Shown one piece after another: positions 1 to 7,177 of a stretch of DNA of 43,819 bases; position 1 is the first letter of the stretch, and every line of letters starts with the position of its first letter. The position numbers and the translations under genes were made by a program. Under the pieces are notes generated by a model. The model was not told the origin of the DNA. It searched no databases and saw nothing but the letters and a program-made list of their open reading frames with translations. Source of the stretch: a virus; IMG/VR virus record IMGVR_UViG_3300017971_000427, positions 1-43,819 of that record. One strand, 5' to 3'.

Positions 1-18
1 CTGGACCCGAAACAAAAC
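1..18. repeat. 18-bp terminal direct repeat (contig closure)
   Basis: The first 18 bases (CTGGACCCGAAACAAAAC) recur exactly as the last 18 bases, positions 43802-43819. The simplest reading is a circular or circularly permuted assembly with a short overlap. The gene order supports this, because the leftward operon ending near the left edge would run straight into the small terminase gene at the right edge. A genuine terminal repeat is possible but 18 bp would be unusually short. Confidence 0.85.
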
Positions 19-163
19 TGCAGGTTATCAGACCTGACGCAGTACCTTTTTAAATAAAAACAAGTAGTTATGCGACCGCGCTCCTGGCTGCAGCGAGGGC
101 AAAGAGCATGCCAAAGCCAAAGCATCGAGGCGCGCGGCGCTGTAAGTGTTTGATATTAAATAT
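19..163. other. Non-coding region upstream of terminase; candidate packaging-site region
   Basis: No convincing gene is visible here. Across the circular join this DNA lies directly 5' of the small terminase gene, which is where cos or pac sites lie in lambda-type phages. Visible structure: a perfect inverted repeat CAGGT-TATCAG-ACCTG at 21-36 and a very GC-rich GGCGCGCGGCGC at 129-140 beside AT-rich DNA. Assigning a packaging site is inference from position only. Confidence 0.35.
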
Positions 164-352
164 TTATCTCTCATTAAGGCCCTCGCTCCAGGCTGAGAGC
201 TTTTGCCCTGGCTGCCGCCCCCTGCCGAGGATCTGATTGATCTTGTTTGCTGCTCGGATCTCGAGCCGTTTCCTGACCCTCTCAATGATTTTTCGGGCCC
301 TTTTATGTCCTGGCAGCGTGTCAAGGCCCTGGATCGCTTCAAATAGTGTCAA
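164..352 (-). CDS. Possible small basic protein (TTG start), unknown
   Basis: An open frame of about 62 residues follows AGAGG placed 7 nt before a TTG codon at 352; an earlier in-frame TTG at 382 has no such site. The product is rich in Lys and Arg and predicted helical in the middle (around TLPGHKRARKIIERVRKR). It lies after the last firm gene of the left operon and before the terminase, the usual place for a DNA-binding accessory protein, but no family is recognised. It could equally be non-coding: the start codon is weak and 353-438 upstream of it shows nothing else. Confidence 0.35.
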   Translation of the reverse strand: MTLFEAIQGLDTLPGHKRARKIIERVRKRLEIRAANKINQILGRGRQPGQKLSAWSEGLNER

Positions 353-438
353 TTTTATACCTCTCGCAGCCCCAGGCGTCAAATCTGAGGCTTTTTTTGT
401 TTTCTGGACCTCTCGGCTGCAGATAGAGCCTTGATCGT

Positions 439-642
439 TTAAAGTCCGTCTATATTAACAAAACAGACATAAGGCGTTAATCGATATCTCTCGCAACATT
501 CAGCGACAAATTCAGGGAAAACAGTTTCGGTAATAAATATTTTTAGCTCAAAAAGTAAAGGTTTGCCGCATCTATTACAAACAGCATTGTCGATCAATTT
601 ATCAAACTCATATTGACGGCCGTTTTCAATCTTGTCTCCCAT
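439..642 (-). CDS. Small Cys-containing hypothetical protein
   Basis: The protein is 67 residues long. The ATG at 642 is chosen because GGGGG sits 4 nt upstream, matching its neighbours; an upstream TTG in the same frame would overlap the previous gene heavily. A CNRCG pair near residue 25 and a CC pair about 30 residues later suggest a small zinc-binding fold, probably in the cytoplasm. It is the last well-supported gene of the leftward operon. No specific family is recognised. Confidence 0.7.
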   Translation of the reverse strand: MGDKIENGRQYEFDKLIDNAVCNRCGKPLLFELKIFITETVFPEFVAECCERYRLTPYVCFVNIDGL

Positions 643-652
643 TTGTCCCCCA

Positions 653-838
653 TTAAAGAGCGTATTCGCTCGGATCGTTAAACCTGGCATTGAAAAGGAT
701 CTTGAGCTCTTTGTCGCTGCTTTCAAAGCTGCCGCTCTCGTCCGCGTTCTCCAGGATCAAGAGCCATAAATTCGCCGTGATCGGGCTCTCCTGATATATT
801 TCGTCGTATGCTTTTTTTATTTCGTCGGCCGATTTCAC
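653..838 (-). CDS. Small hypothetical protein, GTG start
   Basis: The protein is 61 residues, mostly helical and acidic. The GTG start overlaps the stop of the upstream DUF1643 gene (GTGA arrangement) and a GAGGGGGG ribosome-binding site lies a few bases before it, so the two are translationally coupled. There is no signal peptide, membrane segment or cysteine pair. The function is unknown; position suggests an early accessory protein. Confidence 0.7.
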   Translation of the reverse strand: MKSADEIKKAYDEIYQESPITANLWLLILENADESGSFESSDKELKILFNARFNDPSEYAL

Positions 839-1368
839 TTGCCCCCCTCGAGCTTTTTTAAAATTTGCTGATTTAACTCCTCGCGGATCTGATCGTCATA
901 AAAGAGGGCCGGGATCGGTTTGAGATCCTTTTTCAAATATAATGGGTGTCTCGGCTGTCCGCTTTTAGTCAATGCCAGATAACAGGCATTTTTCAAAAAC
1001 GTCTTGACGGCAAAGTCTCGAGCCATAAACGAGCCTGAGGCGCCCCAGGACATGACGGTCAGCTCGGCGATCATTGACAGCTCTTTGACAAAATAATCGT
1101 TATCAGGGCCGACAGGGTCGTCAGCGGCCCTCATTTCGGCCGGGTCCGTTGCTCTGAAAGCGAATAAATTTGTCATGATCAGGCCCCCATATCCCCAGCT
1201 GTCAGCAAAGCGAACGCAGCGCCGAATTGTCGGGTCGTCGATGTTCTCGTCAGCCGTTGACGGATTGAGACCGACAAAATTGACCAGGCCTTTTTTTTCG
1301 TTCCATATCCGACAAAGAGAATATCTATATTTTTTACAGTCTGAAAATCTCGCGCTTTTATTCATCAT
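835..1368 (-). CDS. DUF1643 domain protein
   Basis: The protein is about 177 residues and recognised as DUF1643 by the LNPSTAD motif near residue 32, the following D-P-T-I-R-R-C segment and a NLFAFRATDP motif. DUF1643 proteins occur in phages and mobile DNA and have no settled biochemical function. Start: tandem ATGs at 1368/1365 lie 6 nt after GGGGG; a longer frame from 1407 begins with low-complexity Arg-Thr repeats that are the acidic tail of the upstream gene read in another frame. It overlaps the upstream gene by about 10 bp and the downstream GTG gene by 4 bp, as expected of a tight operon. Confidence 0.85.
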   Translation of the reverse strand: MMNKSARFSDCKKYRYSLCRIWNEKKGLVNFVGLNPSTADENIDDPTIRRCVRFADSWGYGGLIMTNLFAFRATDPAEMRAADDPVGPDNDYFVKELSMIAELTVMSWGASGSFMARDFAVKTFLKNACYLALTKSGQPRHPLYLKKDLKPIPALFYDDQIREELNQQILKKLEGGK

Positions 1369-1702
1369 GATCGACCCCCTCGTCCTCGTCCTGATCCTCG
1401 TCCTCATCGTCGCCGCTCAGATAGTCCTCGAGGCCGGCCAGACAATAAATTTTATGATCTGTCGCGCATTGCATACAAACGAGCCCCGACCTGGTCGTCA
1501 TAACCTGGGCGAGATCCTCGTCCGGTCCCATGACCTCAGCCAGAGCCGGCCCGATCATCAAGTCGAGGCCCTGGCGCTGATTTACTGCAGCCAGATCCAG
1601 GCCCAGGCGTTCGACCTTTACTCTAAAAAAGATCGGGACGCGCGTCGCGATCCCCTCGCCACACAAAGCACATTTTTCGACGTCTTTCCGTTTAAATGAC
1701 AT
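1358..1702 (-). CDS. Phage hypothetical protein with two Cys pairs and acidic tail
   Basis: The protein is 114 residues. CALCG near residue 11 and CMQC near residue 76 are spaced like the two halves of a zinc ribbon. The C-terminus is an almost continuous Asp/Glu run (around GDDEDEDQDEDEG), as found in DNA mimics and histone-like-protein binders, though that comparison is only inference. The ribosome-binding site is GGGGG 4 nt before the ATG. The 152 bp upstream hold no gene, only a small CCCTC/GAGGG hairpin at 1808-1824. Confidence 0.8.
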   Translation of the reverse strand: MSFKRKDVEKCALCGEGIATRVPIFFRVKVERLGLDLAAVNQRQGLDLMIGPALAEVMGPDEDLAQVMTTRSGLVCMQCATDHKIYCLAGLEDYLSGDDEDEDQDEDEGVDHDE

Positions 1703-1854
1703 AAGACCCCCATTGTTTAAAGTTTTGTTAAAAAATAACGTCCAGGACGTCGAGACCGGGATAAAAGGCGAGCGTTTGCAGATCTCCCTCGGGTTGAATA
1801 GGCCCCTCCCTCAAATTATGAGGGTCTAAGGACGCCCCGGCGCGTTATTGGCTA

Positions 1855-2238
1855 TTATTTACTGTTGACCAGGCTGAGCCCCCTGTTTTGTCCCAGGAGC
1901 TTTTGACCTCGCTTTTTTAATACCCTGGCGAGATCGACCGCCTGACCAGGATCGAGCATAATAAACCGGGTCGCGACATTAAACTTGATAACGATCTGAC
2001 CCTCATGCTCAAAAAACTCGAAAGCGATCTCTTGATGAAAATCGGACCGCTTTTTCAGCCTGGTATAAATAAAAACGCCGGCGCCGGCCAAAACAACCAG
2101 GACCAAAAGCGCCAGGAGAAAAATCAAAATGTCTGTTTTCGTCAGCTGACCGTAAACAAACAGCTCAAACAAAACGACGGTCCAGGCCATGAGGCCCAGG
2201 ATCATCGCGGCTGAGTAAATCGCTGCTTTCTTGTTCAT
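1855..2238 (-). CDS. Two-TM membrane protein, unknown
   Basis: The protein is about 127 residues. The ATG at 2238 follows GGGGGTCTT directly; the longer frame from 2328 lacks a site. Two long hydrophobic stretches (about residues 7-28 and 38-60, including LLALLVLVVLAGAGVFIY) are followed by a charged cytoplasmic-type domain of about 65 residues. This resembles small phage inner-membrane proteins made early in infection, for instance exclusion proteins, but no family is recognised. Confidence 0.75.
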   Translation of the reverse strand: MNKKAAIYSAAMILGLMAWTVVLFELFVYGQLTKTDILIFLLALLVLVVLAGAGVFIYTRLKKRSDFHQEIAFEFFEHEGQIVIKFNVATRFIMLDPGQAVDLARVLKKRGQKLLGQNRGLSLVNSK

Positions 2239-2257
2239 AAGACCCCCAGGATAAAAA

Positions 2258-2464
2258 TTATTGTGTTGTTGTTGCCTCAGTCGACCGTAAAATGACGCGA
2301 TCGTTTTCAGCATCAAGATCGGCCCCAAAGTTGAAATTTTTGCCGCCGAATTCCGAAAGATTTTCGATCGTCATTTCGCCGCCGTTTCTATGGACGATAA
2401 TCATCAAATAAGACAAAAGCATCCTGACGTTTTCGTCGGCGTTCATTTCTTGCATTTGATCCAT
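2258..2464 (-). CDS. Small hypothetical protein
   Basis: The protein is 68 residues with a start supported by GGGGGTCTAA before the ATG. It begins MDQMQEMNADENVRMLLSY, has a mid-region GGEMTIENLSEFGGK and ends in a Thr-rich tail. There is no membrane segment or cysteine pair. Its ATG directly abuts the stop codon of the micro-ORF upstream, so the two are probably co-translated. Function unknown. Confidence 0.7.
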   Translation of the reverse strand: MDQMQEMNADENVRMLLSYLMIIVHRNGGEMTIENLSEFGGKNFNFGADLDAENDRVILRSTEATTTQ

Positions 2465-2548
2465 TTAGACCCCCATAATTAAAGAGATTATTAAAACCGC
2501 GCCCGAGACCTTACACACGGCCGCATATATGACAAAATCAAGATCCAT
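2465..2548 (-). CDS. 27-residue membrane micro-ORF
   Basis: The frame fills the gap between two genes exactly. Its ATG overlaps the stop of the upstream gene (TAATG at 2546-2550) and its TAA directly precedes the next ATG at 2464. The peptide begins MDLDF and is then almost wholly hydrophobic (AAVCKVSGAVLIISLIMGV at the C-terminus), enough for one membrane span. Its last codons also serve as the GGGGG ribosome-binding site of the next gene. It could be a real small membrane protein or a leader that couples translation; there is no strong ribosome-binding site of its own. Confidence 0.5.
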   Translation of the reverse strand: MDLDFVIYAAVCKVSGAVLIISLIMGV

Positions 2549-3270
2549 TATTTAAAAAGCCCTGCTCTGTGTAAATGATACTTTGTTGATTTGACGAAAA
2601 ACGCCGGGATCGATTTTTGACCTCTTTTTGACGCCGGCAAAAGCCAGGGCGTCGGCGGTATAGTGATTGATTTTCTCGAGAGATCAAAGATCTGTCTGAT
2701 CCGCGCTTTTTTCTTGCCCCCTGTAATCCAATAAATCCCAGGATGACGATTAAAAGGCAAATAGACAAAGCGCCTGGCGCCCCCCCTTGCTGCAGCTGCT
2801 TTGATCGTCGCGACAATAAACTGCTTTCGGCTTTTTGCTTTTGTCCCGACCCTGAGGAGCCTGATCGCTTTCATTTGATTAGGCCGGCGAACGACCCGGC
2901 GCCTGGGTTTTGTTCCCTGGGCCTCTCCTGAGGCGATCGCCGTCGGGATCGTGACGCCCTTTGCCCCTCGTTTCGGGATAGTCTTGCCGAATTCCTGGGT
3001 CTCAAGATAGTCCTCAGTCGATCCCAGGCGCGCCCAGATCCGAGATTTATTTGACGTATTCGCCTTTTTTACTCTGACGGATCTCATCGTCCAGGTATTT
3101 CGAACGATAAAGCGGCGCCTGATAATCTGCTTTGCTCGTTTTTGCCCTTTAAAAGCCGCGTTGTTGACCGTGTCCCTCTCGACCAGGGGCGCGACCTTTG
3201 AGGCGTATTTTCTGAGATCATGCTGCAGCCCCTTGAGAGATCGGTCATCCATTTTAAACATTTTTGTCAT
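2548..3270 (-). CDS. Basic tail-completion-like (gp10/gpZ-type) protein
   Basis: The protein is 240 residues and strongly basic. The N-terminal half (segments NTWTMRSVRV and ARLGSTEDYLETQEFGKTI) resembles HK97 gp10-like or lambda gpZ-like minor tail proteins, which cap the tail at the head-tail interface. The second half is Arg/Lys-rich (TKPRRRVVRRPNQMKAIRLL). Start: AGGA lies 7 nt before the ATG at 3270, which overlaps the stop of the preceding gene (ATGA). It is odd that a virion-type gene lies in the early left operon rather than with the other head-tail genes. The family call rests on remembered patterns and is moderate to low. Confidence 0.5.
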   Translation of the reverse strand: MTKMFKMDDRSLKGLQHDLRKYASKVAPLVERDTVNNAAFKGQKRAKQIIRRRFIVRNTWTMRSVRVKKANTSNKSRIWARLGSTEDYLETQEFGKTIPKRGAKGVTIPTAIASGEAQGTKPRRRVVRRPNQMKAIRLLRVGTKAKSRKQFIVATIKAAAARGGARRFVYLPFNRHPGIYWITGGKKKARIRQIFDLSRKSITIPPTPWLLPASKRGQKSIPAFFVKSTKYHLHRAGLFK

Positions 3271-3446
3271 GAGAAAGTCCTTTTTTCGTGTTCGCTGCAG
3301 CTGTCTCCCTGCCTGACGTCCTGGCCATAAAATGAGCTGTCTTTATTTCTGCAGCTGAGGACCGAATTTGCAGCTCGATAAAGCTCGGTCATCATGATTT
3401 TTAATTCTATGCCATAAAAGCAATTATGACAAGTCTTTCGCCTCAT
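3267..3446 (-). CDS. Small zinc-ribbon-like protein
   Basis: The protein is about 59 residues, from an ATG at 3446 inside the end of the upstream gene to a TGA that overlaps the next ATG (ATGA at 3267-3270). It has the layout of small phage Cys proteins: TCHNCFYG near the N-terminus, a third Cys about 25 residues on (VLSCRNKD) and a fourth near the C-terminus (GDSCSEHE). The ribosome-binding site is weak, so translation probably depends on coupling. The frame stays open farther upstream, so the exact start is uncertain. Confidence 0.6.
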   Translation of the reverse strand: MRRKTCHNCFYGIELKIMMTELYRAANSVLSCRNKDSSFYGQDVRQGDSCSEHEKRTFS

Positions 3447-3618
3447 CGTCGTTTTTGTCAGATCGTTCAAAGCCGAGCTCCTCTTTCTCTTTTTTGATGC
3501 CGAGCCGTTTAATCGCGAGAGATATTTCATATAAAAATTGTGAGTTTTGCTGCCAGAGATCATAAAAACCGCCCTGGACGTCATCGATCAGTTTTTTCTC
3601 TTTTTCAGTCAAATTCAT
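3424..3618 (-). CDS. Small charged helical protein
   Basis: The protein is 64 residues, rich in Lys and Glu, and predicted mostly helical (TEKEKKLIDDVQGGFYDLW, then KEKEELGFERSDKNDDEAK). The start is supported by GGGGGCTTAA before the ATG. No domain is recognised. Its 3' end overlaps the start of the small zinc-ribbon-like gene. Confidence 0.7.
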   Translation of the reverse strand: MNLTEKEKKLIDDVQGGFYDLWQQNSQFLYEISLAIKRLGIKKEKEELGFERSDKNDDEAKDLS

Positions 3619-3628
3619 TTAAGCCCCC

Positions 3629-4003
3629 TTAAACGGTATAATCGACCTCGAAAAAGCTGAGGCGCCCAGGACATGACATAAACGTCAAGGGCGCGATATT
3701 TTCAAACACAAAGCCATAAGGCCCGAAAAAATAGGGGCTCTCATGATCCGTGACGCACGCGACGAGATCCGCGCGGCCGACGATCCCCCCTCTTAAAAAA
3801 TCTTTCGGATGAGGCAGCGCCGCCAGGCCGAGGGCCTCTTTGTTTTGCTGCAGCCATTTAAAACCGTCATGATCAAACTTTTTGCCGGCATGAATTAAAA
3901 AAGATCCTCGAAAATTTGTTCTCCAGGAGCGATTTTCGACCGGCTTGCCGTTGAGTATCGCCCAGGCCCAGGGCTGCCGAATTGATAAAGCTTTATATTT
4001 CAT
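3629..4003 (-). CDS. ASCH-domain protein
   Basis: The protein is 124 residues. It begins MKYKALSIRQPWAWAILNG, the typical ASCH opening (S-I-R-Q-P-W-A), followed by ENRSWRTNFRG and later GGIVGRADLVACV. ASCH is a PUA-like beta-barrel thought to bind RNA; some members are amidohydrolases acting on modified cytidine, and phages often carry single-domain copies. The start overlaps the end of the upstream PD-(D/E)XK-like gene by 11 bp. Which activity this copy has cannot be told from sequence alone. Confidence 0.88.
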   Translation of the reverse strand: MKYKALSIRQPWAWAILNGKPVENRSWRTNFRGSFLIHAGKKFDHDGFKWLQQNKEALGLAALPHPKDFLRGGIVGRADLVACVTDHESPYFFGPYGFVFENIAPLTFMSCPGRLSFFEVDYTV

Positions 4004-4493
4004 TTTGACCTCGCCGTATATTCCAATATCTAAAAGTGAAAGCGTGACAGATCCTTTTGATCATGTCCTCGGTTATTTTTTCGCGATGCAATCGAGGCGC
4101 GCGCTTTTTCATGGTCGCAAAAACAGGCGCCTCGCTCCGAAAGCGAGAAACGCGCTCTTTTATTTCAATGTGACCCGAATATTCTGGGATCTCCTCGGGC
4201 TTGATGAGGCCCTCAGGAGCGACAAAGAAAAAATAATTCGGTATATGATGAGTATATTTGCTTTTTTTGTTTTCGAATAGAAATTTCATGTCGCCGTGTT
4301 TTTCGGCTTTTGATTTGAACTCTCTGAGAAAATCTGACCGGCTGCATTTGATCTCATATTCATTGATCAGGCCGGCAGTCGTGACGCTGATCAGATCGGC
4401 CTCGAGATATAAATGAAAATTCGGGATCATGTATCGATGAGCCTTTTGATAACAAAAATTATATAAGCAATTTTGAATATCTTTTTCTCTCAT
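3993..4493 (-). CDS. MmcB-like/PD-(D/E)XK-type phage protein
   Basis: The protein is 166 residues. The N-terminal half holds EADLISVTTAGLINEYEIK followed by CSRSDF. This matches the acidic residue, turn and E-x-K pattern of small PD-(D/E)XK proteins related to MmcB, which are common in phages and presumed to act on DNA. The second half (KKSKYTHHIPNYFFFVAPEG) fits the late beta-strands of the same fold, and the C-terminus is basic. It lies between a radical SAM gene and an ASCH gene. Nuclease activity is inferred from the fold. Confidence 0.7.
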   Translation of the reverse strand: MREKDIQNCLYNFCYQKAHRYMIPNFHLYLEADLISVTTAGLINEYEIKCSRSDFLREFKSKAEKHGDMKFLFENKKSKYTHHIPNYFFFVAPEGLIKPEEIPEYSGHIEIKERVSRFRSEAPVFATMKKRAPRLHREKITEDMIKRICHAFTFRYWNIRRGQNEI

Positions 4494-4516
4494 AGCTGCC
4501 TCGCTTTCGTTCTGTT

Positions 4517-5266
4517 TTATTTCAGCCCCCTCAAACTATCCTTGATATAATACTCGGTTTTAAGCCGGCTTAAAAAAGGGATCAATTTTTGATCGCGCCA
4601 GGATCTCCAGTCGGCCGGTTTATAAAAATCATATTTTTTATAGTGATTGATCTTGCCGACCTTGACTTGATCGACCAGGGTCCCGAGGTTTTCCAGGATC
4701 TTGATCGCGTCGCCCTGGTAAATAACCGGCTCGATCGAGATCCAGGTTTTTATACCCAGCTCATGAGCTTTTAAAATACTGTCGACGCGATCTTTTATCG
4801 CGGCCGCGCCCGGCTCAAGTCTCGAGGCCTTTTCTTGATCCCAGAAAACAAGGCTCGTCCCGGCTCTGAATTTTTTATAATGCTTGAGGATGTCAAAGTC
4901 CTTTGTCGCTCTCATGCCGCCCTTTGACAAGATCGTAAACGGCAAACCGTGATCGATCAGGATCTCGATCGTCGGCCTGGCCAGATTAAAAGCCTCGTCG
5001 GCCGGCTGATAGACATCGCCCACAAAAGAGAGCAAGATCTCAGGACATGCGGCGCCATACTCCAGGGCGATCTTTTTTGCATCGATCTCGAGCCGTTTTA
5101 AAAAGTCCTTTTTCGGATCGGCATCGAGATAATATTTCTCGCGATCGGTCCAGGGTGTTTTTGTGTTGTAACAATATCGGCAGCCGTGTTGACATCCCTT
5201 ATAAATATTGAGGGCCAGCTCGGCGTATTCCTGAGCCTTGCCCTTTGGTTTATAGATCAAAGTCAT
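4517..5266 (-). CDS. Radical SAM protein (SPL/COG1533-like)
   Basis: The protein is 249 residues. The sequence CQHGCRYCY near residue 25 is the C-x3-C-x2-C cluster that binds the 4Fe-4S centre of radical SAM enzymes. A later PEILLSFVGDVYQP segment and WISIEPVI near residue 175 fit the TIM-barrel strands of the spore-photoproduct-lyase-like (COG1533) branch. Phage members occur but their substrates are unknown; repair or modification of nucleic acid is the usual guess. It starts one base before the stop of the upstream gene ends. No C-terminal auxiliary cluster is visible. Confidence 0.85.
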   Translation of the reverse strand: MTLIYKPKGKAQEYAELALNIYKGCQHGCRYCYNTKTPWTDREKYYLDADPKKDFLKRLEIDAKKIALEYGAACPEILLSFVGDVYQPADEAFNLARPTIEILIDHGLPFTILSKGGMRATKDFDILKHYKKFRAGTSLVFWDQEKASRLEPGAAAIKDRVDSILKAHELGIKTWISIEPVIYQGDAIKILENLGTLVDQVKVGKINHYKKYDFYKPADWRSWRDQKLIPFLSRLKTEYYIKDSLRGLK

Positions 5267-6130
5267 TTAAGCCTCGCATATATCACATTTATATTTTCCA
5301 TAAGGACAGGAGCTGCAGATCCCTTTTAAATATCGCTCGCGATAATTCTCGCCGTCCTTGCCGGTTAATTTATGATGATATTTTCGGATTGATAAAGTGT
5401 GTCGAATAAACGGCAGCGCCCAGCCTGTTTTTTTCGCGTAGCCGGTCAGCGTTTTCTTGCTCTCGTTTGCTACCAGGACCGCGCTCGACTTTGCAAAAAC
5501 TGTCTCGCCGTTCGCGCCTTTAAAAAAAACGTATTTTTTCCCGAAAGTCGATCGAAAAAAATCGACCAGGCCGTCGCGATCTTTAAAGCGGCATTGCGTC
5601 CAGGGATCTCGGCCGTCATCGATAACGACCTTGACGTCGATCGGGTCAGTTAAAACAGGCATCATGTAACGCCTATTAAAATTATATGCCGGGTTTCTGA
5701 TACCGTTCCAACGATAAGCACAATAAAACCGGCGCCAGGGGTTCGAAATATTCTTTTCGATTATCATGCCCCATTGTAACCAGGCCCCGAGCTTGTTCGG
5801 GTCTCTGGTTTGTCCGATGTTATTGTCAAGATACTTCTCAACGAATTCAACGCCGCCACAGTCAGCGAATTCGCCGGCATCGTCATCGAGAAACCACCAC
5901 AAAAAAGTTGAGATCCAGGCGACAAATTTTGAAACCTTTTTCTCGGGATAATATCCCTCAGGCTCCTCGAGCTTGATCTTGTGATAATTATAATAATTCA
6001 CGCGGACCCAGACCCTGAGATAATACGCGAGAGGATAAAAAAACTTGCTGAAAATAACGCGCAACAATGGGACGACGAGCTGAGCGGTCCATTTAATTTG
6101 TGTTTTGATCATGTCCGTTTTTGTGATCAT
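5267..6130 (-). CDS. DUF7338-like phage protein
   Basis: The protein is 287 residues. The N-terminal 50 residues are aromatic and hydrophobic and might lie in or on the membrane (VVPLLRVIFSKFFYPLAYYL). Next come FLWWFLDDDAGEF and NGIRNPAYNFNRRY, patterns I associate with the phage DUF7338 group. The C-terminus ends in a Cys cluster (CSSCPYGKYKCDICEA) that could bind zinc or iron. Start: AGGAGAG lies 4-5 nt before the ATG at 6130; the gene overlaps the upstream one by 38 bp. The family assignment is tentative and the function unknown. Confidence 0.6.
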   Translation of the reverse strand: MITKTDMIKTQIKWTAQLVVPLLRVIFSKFFYPLAYYLRVWVRVNYYNYHKIKLEEPEGYYPEKKVSKFVAWISTFLWWFLDDDAGEFADCGGVEFVEKYLDNNIGQTRDPNKLGAWLQWGMIIEKNISNPWRRFYCAYRWNGIRNPAYNFNRRYMMPVLTDPIDVKVVIDDGRDPWTQCRFKDRDGLVDFFRSTFGKKYVFFKGANGETVFAKSSAVLVANESKKTLTGYAKKTGWALPFIRHTLSIRKYHHKLTGKDGENYRERYLKGICSSCPYGKYKCDICEA

Positions 6131-6656
6131 GTCTCTCTCCTGGTTTAATGGTCGATTGATATTGATCTTTCATGAGCGCCTCATAATCAAATTTGTCTTT
6201 TAAAATATCCGTGACTTTAACGCGAGGGCCCTCGGTCCTGATGATCTCATCGTTTAAAGTATACTTATATTTATCGATTGTAATCAAGCGATAAACAAAA
6301 TCGACGCCTTTTCTCGTCGGCGAATACATGCCCGAGGATCTCTTTTTCGGATCTGAATTGTCAGCTCTCTCGACCAGGCCCCAGAGCTGCAGCTGAGAAA
6401 AATTGCCGTTGCCCCGGTCGCTCCTGGACATATTGAATTGATCCAAATGTATCGGCTCGCCGTCATACATATTGACGAGCCTGACCAGGCCGGCGACGGC
6501 CGACGATATCGGGCGTTTTTTCCAGACCTGGGCTTTTCTCTCGCAGCAAGGACAGATCGCCGGGCCCTGAGAGATCGCTTTTTTAAATTTATCTTTTATG
6601 TTTAAAAACTCATTGAATATTGAAAAATGGATCGGTATTTTTGCCGGCGTTTTCAT
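6093..6656 (-). CDS. Phage zinc-ribbon/winged-helix protein
   Basis: The protein is 187 residues. A CPCCERKAQVWKRP-like segment near residue 36 suggests a half zinc ribbon. It is followed by a helical region and SQLQLWGLVERADN then SGMYSPTRKGVDFVY, which look like the recognition helix and wing of a winged-helix domain. Proteins of this layout are common hypotheticals in phage early operons, where DNA binding or regulation is plausible. The start is supported by GGGGG before the ATG. Confidence 0.65.
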   Translation of the reverse strand: MKTPAKIPIHFSIFNEFLNIKDKFKKAISQGPAICPCCERKAQVWKKRPISSAVAGLVRLVNMYDGEPIHLDQFNMSRSDRGNGNFSQLQLWGLVERADNSDPKKRSSGMYSPTRKGVDFVYRLITIDKYKYTLNDEIIRTEGPRVKVTDILKDKFDYEALMKDQYQSTIKPGERHDHKNGHDQNTN

Positions 6657-6667
6657 GAGGCCCCCTT

Positions 6668-6928
6668 TTAAAGTTTGCTATCTCTGAGCTTAACCGCTCC
6701 AATATCGCAAGAGCAAAATTTGTCCTCGATTTTTCCTGTATCATTACAGGCCTGACACAAAAAAGCTTTTCGCTCGTTTTCAATTAATCCCTCGAGGCTT
6801 TGAATATTTCTGATTAAAATAATCTTTTCTTGTTGTACCTCATAAAGTTCTTGCTGCAGTTTCTTTTTTATGCTCTCGAGCTCAGGGATTTTTTTATCAA
6901 TTAATTTTTCAAAACTATAATTACTCAT
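6668..6928 (-). CDS. Coiled-coil protein with C-terminal Cys cluster
   Basis: The protein is 86 residues. The first 55 form a likely coiled coil (IPELESIKKKLQQELYEVQQ and onward) and the rest carry CQACNDTGKIEDKFCSC, a DnaJ-type zinc-knuckle spacing. The start has GGGGGTCTA before the ATG and overlaps the stop of the upstream gene (TAATG). It may be a protein-protein adaptor; no specific function is known. Confidence 0.7.
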   Translation of the reverse strand: MSNYSFEKLIDKKIPELESIKKKLQQELYEVQQEKIILIRNIQSLEGLIENERKAFLCQACNDTGKIEDKFCSCDIGAVKLRDSKL

Positions 6929-7167
6929 TAGACCCCCTCAAGATAATAAATCTTTTGATCGGTTATATTCGGCCGGGCACATTTTACGGCCTGGAATAAA
7001 TAAAAATCATGTCCTGGATTTTCGGCTTGTATTCTCAGGAGCTCGGCCTCGGCTTTTTCCTGGTCAAAATAGAGCCACGTCGGCCGGCGCCAGGCCTGTA
7101 TATGATAGCAGTCAGGCAAAAGCTCCGAGCAAATGTCGCTCGTTTCAATAATGACAAAGCAGTCCAT
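6928..7167 (-). CDS. Small hypothetical protein
   Basis: The protein is 79 residues, beginning MDCFVIIETSDIC with a central RRPTWLYFDQEKAEAELLRI. A GGGGGG ribosome-binding site lies 4 nt upstream of the ATG. It appears to be a compact alpha/beta domain of a type often seen as short phage hypotheticals. It directly follows sbcC in the operon and overlaps the next gene. Function unknown. Confidence 0.7.
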   Translation of the reverse strand: MDCFVIIETSDICSELLPDCYHIQAWRRPTWLYFDQEKAEAELLRIQAENPGHDFYLFQAVKCARPNITDQKIYYLEGV

Positions 7168-7177
7168 GAGCCCCCCT

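Noticed and set aside
60-160. GC-rich folded stretch considered as a tRNA
   Set aside because: No acceptor stem pairing and no T-loop consensus (GTTCRANNC) at the right distance.
28-342. 104-codon minus-strand frame near the left edge
   Set aside because: TTG start without a ribosome-binding site, low-complexity Arg/Ser content, and overlap with a better-supported small frame.
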